64,000 bases of DNA from Neobacillus rhizophilus. Lineage in GTDB: Bacteria; Bacillota; Bacilli; Bacillales; Cytobacillaceae. Positions within the stretch are counted from its first letter, which is position 1, and every line of letters begins with the position of its first letter. The notes beneath the pieces were generated by a model that was not told the origin of the DNA, searched no databases, and saw nothing but the letters and a program-made list of their open reading frames with translations. A program made the translations under genes and the position numbers. The stretch covers positions 888,001-952,000 of the forward strand of contig NZ_JAGYPF010000004.1 of NCBI RefSeq assembly GCF_018343535.1, in the 5' to 3' direction. Below, in pieces: positions 58,651 through 64,000 of this stretch.

Positions 58651-59900
58651 TTATTTTCCAGCTCTTTTCGGTTTCTCATTACTAAAATCCAATACAATAA
58701 CACTGCCCCACAACCGGCACAAACAATCACTACGCCCATCGGAATGGCCGTCTGTCCTCCACCTATTCCAACCAGGGGAGCGAAAAATCCACCAAAGGTA
58801 AATGAAGTAACACCTAGTAAGGCAGAAGCACTACCGGCATTTTTTCCTTGTGTTTGCATTGCCAGTGAGAATCCTGCTGTATTTACCATTCCTACACTGG
58901 ATACAACGATTAATAATGGAATCAAAACGAAAATTAGCTTTGCCTGTAAAAATAAAAGCAGCAGTAAAATGATCCCGCCTGTTGCGGACATTCCTAATCC
59001 AAATTTGAACAGTTTTGCTTCAGGGATTCTCCCTGCCAACCTGCCTGTAGTTTGACTCATGATCATGATCCCAATGGCATTGATCGCAAAGATCAGGCTA
59101 AACATTTGCGGGGATGCACCATAAATATCCTGTACGACAAAGGGAGAACCTGAAATGTACGCGAACATGCCAGCAAAGACTAAACCCTGCGCTAAAGCAT
59201 AGCCCATAAAGCTTCGATCCTTGATTAGGTTTAAAAAAGGGCTAAATGTATTCCTCATGCCTCCAGCGGAACGCTTTTCTTTAGGCAGCGTTTCGGGCAA
59301 TCCAAAAAGAATGACAAAAAACATTACGATTCCAATGATACTTAAAACAATAAAGACACCTTGCCAGGGAAACGCCTTAAGCAGCTGCGCACCAATAATC
59401 GGAGCAAGGATAGGGGCAAGCCCGTTCACCAATGCAAGGAGTGCAAAAAACTTGGTTAATTCAGTTCCTGAATATAAATCTCTGACAATCGCCCTCGAAA
59501 TCACAATTCCAGCTGAGCCAGCAAAGCCCTGGATGAGCCTCAATATAATTAATCCCCAAATGGAAGGACTAAATACGCATAAAAGGGACACGATAAAGTA
59601 AATCATTAAGCCAACCAAAAGTGGTTTTCGGCGGCCAGTTACATCACTGATAGGCCCAGTGAGCAGTTGTCCCGATGCTAAACCGAGCACGAAAAGCGAC
59701 AGGCTGAGTTGAACAGAAGATGCGTTTGTATGGAAATCTTTTGCGATATTTGGCAGGGCCGGTAAATACATATCAATGGATAAAGGGCCAAATGCTGCAA
59801 GTGAACCGAGTACAATCGCCATCCATACTCGTTTGGAACGAGAAAGCACTTCTTGATTATCCTCTGTCTTTTGTATGAAATCCCCCATATAGTAAGTCAT
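58638..59900 (-). CDS. Bcr/CflA-family MFS drug efflux transporter
   Basis: This 420-residue protein has 12 helices of the DHA1 drug/H+ antiporter type: FGPLSIDMYLPALPNIAKDF in the first helix (Bcr/CflA signature), GQLLTGPISDVTGRRKPLL (motif A), ALVNGLAPILAPIIG (motif C). It exports drugs or small metabolites such as bicyclomycin or amino acid analogues in known members. The start is ambiguous: the ATG at 59900 lies almost on top of its GGAGGA, the ATG at 59888 is 13 bp away. The last codons lie in a dispersed repeat. Confidence 0.9.
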   Translation of the reverse strand: MTYYMGDFIQKTEDNQEVLSRSKRVWMAIVLGSLAAFGPLSIDMYLPALPNIAKDFHTNASSVQLSLSLFVLGLASGQLLTGPISDVTGRRKPLLVGLMIYFIVSLLCVFSPSIWGLIILRLIQGFAGSAGIVISRAIVRDLYSGTELTKFFALLALVNGLAPILAPIIGAQLLKAFPWQGVFIVLSIIGIVMFFVILFGLPETLPKEKRSAGGMRNTFSPFLNLIKDRSFMGYALAQGLVFAGMFAYISGSPFVVQDIYGASPQMFSLIFAINAIGIMIMSQTTGRLAGRIPEAKLFKFGLGMSATGGIILLLLLFLQAKLIFVLIPLLIVVSSVGMVNTAGFSLAMQTQGKNAGSASALLGVTSFTFGGFFAPLVGIGGGQTAIPMGVVIVCAGCGAVLLYWILVMRNRKELENKIRN

Positions 59901-60138
59901 TCCTCCAGTTATGTAAATCTAATCTAAGATTTTATCATTCTATGTTAACAGATTATTCAATATTTAGAAAAGCGAAAGATTTATTTAAAATAGAAACGTA
60001 GATATAAATTTAGAAAACAGAAATATCGAGAGCTTGATTCCGAGAAGTTTGTTGCATTTTATTTAAAGACAGCTTCAAGAAGGAAAGAATAGCTTATTGT
60101 TGATCGCCTGTTCTGGAAAAAATAAGATAATTATGCGA

Positions 60139-60866
60139 CTAATAAAGGGTATGGGTGACTAAAACCGAAAAAAATTCGTTAGTACGGTAGCCAATAAAGG
60201 GTATGGGTGACCGAAACCGAAAAAAATATGTTGGTACGGTAACCAATAATGGGTATGGGTGACCGAAACCGAAAAAAATATGTTGGTACGGTAACCAATA
60301 AAGGGTATGGGTGACCGAAACCGAAAAAAATATGTTGGTACGGTAACCAATAAAGGAGATGGGTGACTGAAACCGAAAAAAATATGTTGGTACGGTAACC
60401 AATAAAGCGTATGGGTGACCGAAACCGAAAAAAATATGTTGGTACGGTAACCAATAAAGCGTATGGGTGACCGAAACCCCAAAAAATGAGACAATCCGGT
60501 AACCAATAAAGGAGATGGGTAACCGAAACCGAAAAAAATATGTTGGTTCGGTAACCTATAAAGGGTATGGGTGACCGAAACCGAAAAAAATACGTTGGTA
60601 CGGTAACCAATAAAGGGTATGGGTGACCGAACCCCCAAAAAATGAGACAATCCAGTAACCAATAAAGGAGATGGGTGACCGAAACCGAAAAAAATATGTT
60701 GGTTCGGTAACCAATAAAGGGTATGGGTGACCGAAACCGAAAAAAATATGTTGGTTCGGTAACCAATAAAGGGTATGGGTGACCGAAACCGAAAAAAATA
60801 CGTTGGTACGGTAACCAATAAAGGGTATGGATGACTGAAACCGAACAAAATGGTTGGCAAGGGCAA
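60139..60866. repeat. Minisatellite array 2: fourteen units of exactly 52 bp
   Basis: Unit starts (CCAATAAAGG or variant) at 60139, 60191, 60243 and so on every 52 bp to 60815. Variants are shared between units (AAAGCGTATGGG, AAAGGAGATGGG, and a block ending ATGAGACAATCC in units starting 60451 and 60607), showing past unit duplication. Several frames stay open only because of the periodicity and low stop content; none has a ribosome site, so no gene is called. The stretch 59901-60138 before it holds nothing that I recognise. Confidence 0.92.
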
Positions 60867-60952
60867 CCAATAGGCACCCAAGTGTTTGGGTAAATTTCCT
60901 AATTCAGATGGTATCTTAGAGACACATTGTTTACAAAAACAGCCAATCAAAA

Positions 60953-60992
60953 AAAGGCCGCCTTCCATAATCCAAATGGAAGGCGGCCTTTC
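60953..60992 (-). terminator. Terminator of the MetE-like gene
   Basis: AAAGGCCGCCTTCCAT / ATGGAAGGCGGCCTTT, 16-bp stem, with TTTTTTGATT following on the minus strand. Confidence 0.9.
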
Positions 60993-61001
60993 AGATAGGG
61001 T

Positions 61002-62129
61002 TTAAATGGTTCCCCAAACATCCTTAGCAATATTTACTACATGTTTAATCTTATTCCATTGTTCTTCTTCAGTTAAAATGTTTCCTTCTTCCGTGCTGGC
61101 AAAACCGCATTGAGGGCTAACTGCCAAGTTTTCCAATGGAATGAATTGACTAGCTTCTTTAATTCTCGCTTTAATGGATTCTGGATCCTCAAGCTCTGGG
61201 AATTTAGATGTAAATAATCCTAGTACAACGGTTAGGTTAGGACGCTTGAAGCCTTTTAAAGGTTCGAAGTCACCAGAACGTTGATCATCATACTCTAAGA
61301 ATAGCCCGTCCACATTTAGCTCAGCGAAAATGGCATCGGAAATTTGATCGTACCCGCCGCTTGTGATGTAGGTAGATCTGAAGTTGCCGCGGCAAATATG
61401 CATGGTAATTGTCAAATCTTCCGGCTTATTGGCAATGGTTTCATTGATTGCACTTACTCTGGTTTTAATGATTTCATGTATATCCAAGCCAACTTTTTCA
61501 ACCACTGCATTGATCCGCTCTTCTGAAACAAAATCAATCCAAGATGTGTCGTCTAATTGCAAGTAACGGCAGCCAGCATCATAGAAAGCCTGGATGGCTT
61601 TTTGATAAGCAGCTACGGTATCTTTGAAAAACTGCTCACTGTTGCCATTGTAGTACTCATTGCCCTGAATTCTCGTAAACAACATGTTCGGGCTTGGGAT
61701 GGAGAACTTCGCCACTTGGCTGCCGTCACCATATTTTTTAACTGCCTGCTTTAAGAACTTGAAATGCTCGAGCATATAATGATCATTAAAGTCGACTTTG
61801 CCCACTACTTTAATGGCGCTATTTCTTGTTTGGGCGCCTTTGAAGTTGCTGATATATTCATTTTCAAAGAACTCTACACCTTCCAAACCAGCCAAGAAGT
61901 CCAGGTGCCACCACGAACGTCTAAACTCACCGTCTGTGATGGATTTTAAGCCTGCCTCAATTTGGTTTTGAACCAATTTCTCAATTTCTTGATCCTCAAC
62001 AACCTTCAGGGCAGCTGCATTAATCTCCCCATTTGCAAAAGCCTTTCTTGCTTCTTTAATTGGTTCTGTTCTAAGGAAACTCCCTACATGGTCAGCTTTA
62101 AATGGAGTTTTAACTAGTGTCGTTGTCAT
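61002..62129 (-). CDS. MetE-like methyltransferase (YxjG/YxjH family)
   Basis: This 375-residue TIM barrel is related to the C-terminal half of cobalamin-independent methionine synthase. Motifs are DHVGSFLRTEPI near the N-terminus, ITDGEFRRSWWHLDFL, YLQLDDTSWIDF, MHICRGNFRS with the zinc-ligand His and Cys, and SPQCGFASTEEGN. B. subtilis YxjG/YxjH are of this type and S-box controlled; a role in methionine or SAM recycling is likely. The start at 62129 follows a GAAAGAAGGAAT site. A SAM riboswitch lies directly upstream, so it is expressed when SAM is low. Confidence 0.92.
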   Translation of the reverse strand: MTTTLVKTPFKADHVGSFLRTEPIKEARKAFANGEINAAALKVVEDQEIEKLVQNQIEAGLKSITDGEFRRSWWHLDFLAGLEGVEFFENEYISNFKGAQTRNSAIKVVGKVDFNDHYMLEHFKFLKQAVKKYGDGSQVAKFSIPSPNMLFTRIQGNEYYNGNSEQFFKDTVAAYQKAIQAFYDAGCRYLQLDDTSWIDFVSEERINAVVEKVGLDIHEIIKTRVSAINETIANKPEDLTITMHICRGNFRSTYITSGGYDQISDAIFAELNVDGLFLEYDDQRSGDFEPLKGFKRPNLTVVLGLFTSKFPELEDPESIKARIKEASQFIPLENLAVSPQCGFASTEEGNILTEEEQWNKIKHVVNIAKDVWGTI

Positions 62130-62156
62130 TAATTATTCCTTCTTTCTCGGTGTACT

Positions 62157-62188
62157 AAAAAACCCTCTTCTCATAAATAAGAAGAGGG
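62157..62188 (-). terminator. Riboswitch-controlled terminator
   Basis: CCCTCTTCTTATT / ATGAGAAGAGGG hairpin followed by TTTTTT on the minus strand, between the SAM aptamer and the coding region. It is the expression platform. Confidence 0.9.
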
Positions 62189-62212
62189 GGTAATAGACAT
62201 TACAAATCTCTT

Positions 62213-62307
62213 CTTATCTTCAAGCACTCGCTTCTGGAATTGGCACAGTACTAACGTGTCTGCTGCCGAGGCTTCAAAGGGCCAGTCCCTCCACCTCTCT
62301 TGATAAG
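62213..62307 (-). promoter_or_regulatory. SAM-I (S-box) riboswitch
   Basis: Minus strand: P1 CTTATCAAGAGAGGTGGAGG, then GACTGGCCC, TTTGAAGCCTCGGCAGCAG, GTGCCAATTCC and closing GCTTGAAGATAAG. P1 CTTATC/GATAAG pairs, and the conserved core elements of SAM-I are all present. SAM binding favours the terminator at 62157-62188. Confidence 0.95.
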
Positions 62308-62372
62308 AATATTCAAAAATATTTAATTAACAGTAAAGATACACCTGTTCTGATTTTCTGTCAACAAAAATC

Positions 62373-62401
62373 TGATGCACGGGGACGGTTCTCATGCCTC
62401 A
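62373..62401 (+). repeat. 29-bp GGGACGGTTCT repeat
   Basis: TGATGCACG, core GGGACGGTTCT, then CATGCCTCA, followed at 62403 by the beginning of another, decayed copy. Confidence 0.85.
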
Positions 62402-62445
62402 ATGATGCATGAGGAAATCCCGCTGCATTATGGATTCTAAAATCA

Positions 62446-62462
62446 TGTCGTAATTTGTCGAA
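62446..62462 (+). promoter_or_regulatory. Tandem 0A-type boxes upstream of the RHH gene
   Basis: TGTCGTA (62446) and TGTCGAA (62456), ten bases apart, i.e. one helical turn, as in many Spo0A-controlled promoters. The gene starts 120 bp downstream. Otherwise the stretch 62308-62584 has no gene. Confidence 0.4.
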
Positions 62463-62584
62463 AAGTATATGAAAATGTACGCGTTTTCAACTGATATGAT
62501 AGTTTTTATAAAATATTCTAAATATTCATCCCTTTGTGACTACCCAGGAAAAATGGATATATCGGTCTGTCAGGAGGTATATTA

Positions 62585-62788
62585 ATGTGTCAGGAACTAA
62601 GAAACAAAAATGTAGAAGTAAATTTTGAAATACCAGAAAAGATATTACAAGGTTTTTTAGATGCTGTTGAAAAGAATGGTAAGTCAATGAATGACGTGCT
62701 ACGGGTATATATGCAAAAATACATATGGAAACAAAGTGAATTACAAAGAAATAGACAGATGCGGCGTCAAAATATTGGGGCCAAGTGA
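62585..62788 (+). CDS. Small ribbon-helix-helix-like protein
   Basis: In this 67-residue protein a strand (VEVNFEIPE) is followed by two helices (KILQGFLDAVEKNGKSMNDVLRVYMQKYI in two parts), the pattern of RHH DNA-binding proteins, with a basic tail (RNRQMRRQN). No toxin partner is encoded beside it, so it is more likely an orphan regulator than an antitoxin. AGGAGGT fixes the start. Upstream 0A-type boxes suggest link to the Spo0A regulon. Confidence 0.75.
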   Translation: MCQELRNKNVEVNFEIPEKILQGFLDAVEKNGKSMNDVLRVYMQKYIWKQSELQRNRQMRRQNIGAK

Positions 62789-62865
62789 AAAAATAATAGG
62801 AATATTAATATAGAAATGCTGTAACTAATATTATCAAATATTTCCGGAAGTGTTGAAATGTAAGT

Positions 62866-62895
62866 TTGACACCAATAAAAGGAACATGGTATATA
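62866..62895 (+). promoter_or_regulatory. Sigma-A-type promoter of the aldolase gene
   Basis: TTGACA at 62866 and TATATA at 62890, spacing 18 bp, 61 bp before the ATG. Confidence 0.55.
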
Positions 62896-62955
62896 TTCAA
62901 ATTATAATTATAATTATATAACTAATGAGCATAACCACAGGGGGAATTTAAAATT

Positions 62956-63915
62956 ATGGAACATCGCAGCAAAATACTAGATTGTACGATCCGTGATGGG
63001 GGTTTAGTTAACAATTGGGATTTCAGTGTCGAATTTGTCCAGGATTTATATAATGGACTAAGTGCGGCCGGCGTTGAGTATATGGAGATTGGCTATAAAA
63101 ACTCCGCAAAGCTACTGAATGCAACTGAGCCTAATCCATGGAGATTTCTAGATGATCAATTTCTGAAAGAAATCATTCCTGAGAAAAAGTTCACGAAGCT
63201 ATCTGCTCTCGTAGATATTGGTCGTGTCGATCCCAACGATATCCTGCCTCGCGAGCAAAGTGTGTTGGACATGATCCGGGTAGCCTGCTATATCCGTGAA
63301 GTGGACAAAGGGCTGGAGCTTGTCCAAATGTTCCATGATTTAGGATATGAGACTTCACTCAATATTATGGCTTTGTCCAGTGTGCCTGAACAGAAGCTTA
63401 TTGAAGCCATGGAAATGGTCAAAGAAAGTCCAGTAGATGTTGTGTATATTGTTGACTCTTTTGGAAGTTTAGATCCGGCAGATATTGCGCATCAAGTGAA
63501 AAAGTTTCAAGCTATGCTCCCTAACAAGCAGCTTGGTATTCATACACATAACAATTTGCAGTTAGCATTTGCCAATACATTGACTGCACATCAAAATGGA
63601 GTTACCTTCCTGGATTCATCTGTTTACGGCATGGGACGGGCGGCAGGGAACTGCAATACAGAGCTTCTTGTCAGCTACATAAAAAAACCCAGCTATGAAC
63701 TTAAACCGTTACTTGGTGTAATCGAAAAGCACATGTTAGAAATGAGAGAAAAATGGGAATGGGGCTATATCATTCCTTATATGATCTCTGGTGTCCTTAA
63801 TGAGCATCCGCGGGTGGCAATGGCTTATCGAAATAGTGATGAGCGTGACAAATTCGTTGACTTCTATGACAAGGTAACAACACCTGAAGCAACTTTAGCA
63901 ACTACAACTAGGTAG
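62956..63915 (+). CDS. DRE-TIM aldolase-type protein (HMG-lyase/hydroxy-oxovalerate aldolase-like)
   Basis: This 319-residue TIM barrel of the DRE-TIM metallolyase superfamily has LDCTIRDGG at residues 8-16 (Arg-Asp of the active site), VEYMEIGYKNS, IVDSFGSLDP, and the metal ligands in GIHTHNNLQLAFAN, with SVYGMGRAAGNCNTELL after them. It resembles 4-hydroxy-2-oxovalerate aldolases without the C-terminal communication domain. Such stand-alone members are often found in polysaccharide or natural-product clusters, but here no partner is visible before the window ends. Ribosome site AGGGGG. Confidence 0.87.
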   Translation: MEHRSKILDCTIRDGGLVNNWDFSVEFVQDLYNGLSAAGVEYMEIGYKNSAKLLNATEPNPWRFLDDQFLKEIIPEKKFTKLSALVDIGRVDPNDILPREQSVLDMIRVACYIREVDKGLELVQMFHDLGYETSLNIMALSSVPEQKLIEAMEMVKESPVDVVYIVDSFGSLDPADIAHQVKKFQAMLPNKQLGIHTHNNLQLAFANTLTAHQNGVTFLDSSVYGMGRAAGNCNTELLVSYIKKPSYELKPLLGVIEKHMLEMREKWEWGYIIPYMISGVLNEHPRVAMAYRNSDERDKFVDFYDKVTTPEATLATTTR

Positions 63916-63930
63916 TTAATTAAATCTACA

Positions 63931-63957
63931 GCCGCCTGCGGGCGGTTCTTTTTTTAG
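63931..63957 (+). terminator. Terminator
   Basis: GCCGCC-TGC-GGGCGG hairpin followed by TTCTTTTTTT after the aldolase gene. Confidence 0.85.
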
Positions 63958-64000
63958 GGACTAAAGCAACTGGGCAGATTAGTAGCGAAAATACATCGGA

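Noticed and set aside
60139..60866. Possible CRISPR array
   Set aside because: Units are contiguous with no unique spacers, and no cas genes are near. The same holds for 47631-48045.
60159..60968. Long minus-strand frames (up to 269 codons) with repeats such as YQHIFFGFGHP
   Set aside because: They are the 52-bp minisatellite; several frames are open at once and no ribosome site is present.
62585..62788. Antitoxin of a toxin-antitoxin pair
   Set aside because: No second small ORF with its own ribosome site lies adjacent on either side.

Overview
The window looks like chromosomal DNA from a spore-forming Bacillaceae species of the Bacillus/Neobacillus type. The reasons are AGGAGG ribosome sites throughout, an SspH-type spore protein, a KinA-like sporulation kinase with a sigma-H-like promoter, a SleB-type hydrolase, Spx with its Rrf2 repressor, an S-box (SAM) riboswitch, CcpA cre sites and many Bacillus-type families (YcgQ/YcgR, DUF3891, DUF4257, IDEAL, BA3454). 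By eye the base composition is high-30s to 40 percent GC. The exception is the first ~5.1 kb, which is near 50 percent or above and holds two large proteins of unknown function, so it is probably acquired DNA.

Layout. 1-5.1 kb: GC-rich two-gene block, cut by the window edge. 5.3-13.5 kb: an SDR, then a LysR regulator divergent from a catabolic operon (acyl-CoA ligase, enoyl-CoA hydratase, tandem-duplicated carboxymuconolactone decarboxylase-like protein, complete TRAP transporter), which looks like uptake and CoA-dependent breakdown of an organic acid. 13.7-24.8 kb: housekeeping and sporulation genes (GNAT, hydrolases, sspH, sensor kinase, phosphoesterase, Est30-type esterase, malic enzyme). 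25.2-27.8 kb: one ORF joining a Baeyer-Villiger monooxygenase to an HSL-family esterase. 28.1-41 kb: Tat-exported phosphoesterase, a c-di-GMP-I riboswitch in front of a 71-residue ORF, YcgQ/YcgR, a K+ channel, a methyltransferase, a CBS-like plus HEPN-like protein, an HPr-like protein without the catalytic His, and small DUF families. 41.3-41.7 kb: tRNA-Ser, tRNA-Leu and tRNA-Asn followed by a compact SRP-RNA-like hairpin. 42-47.5 kb: RacA-like HTH protein, a 31-residue membrane peptide, SleB-like hydrolase, secreted GH28 pectinase with two palindromic operators, sirtuin, TatD-like hydrolase. 48-50 kb: spx, BA3454-like, Rrf2 and IDEAL genes with four copies of the dyad TGTAA-N9-TTACA. 50-58.5 kb: more acyl-CoA metabolism (MerR regulator, decayed ligase, AidB-like dehydrogenase, ROK regulator with MFS transporter, second ligase divergent from a phosphotriesterase-like lactonase, each with a perfect cre site). 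58.6-64 kb: Bcr/CflA exporter, SAM-riboswitch-controlled MetE-like protein, RHH protein, DRE-TIM aldolase.

The intergenic DNA is rich in repeats. A 29-bp palindromic element with core GGGACGGTTCT occurs at ten or more places, often against gene 3' ends and in two cases supplying the stop codon. There are two minisatellite arrays of ~52-bp units (8 and 14 copies), a ~60-bp TTCGCAAATAAA element in two copies, and a pair of GAGGACA hairpins. The most unusual items are the mini-SRP-like RNA behind the tRNAs, the monooxygenase-esterase fusion that keeps an internal ribosome site, the riboswitch-controlled small ORF, the 31-residue membrane peptide with a Spo0A-like promoter, and the repeat families.
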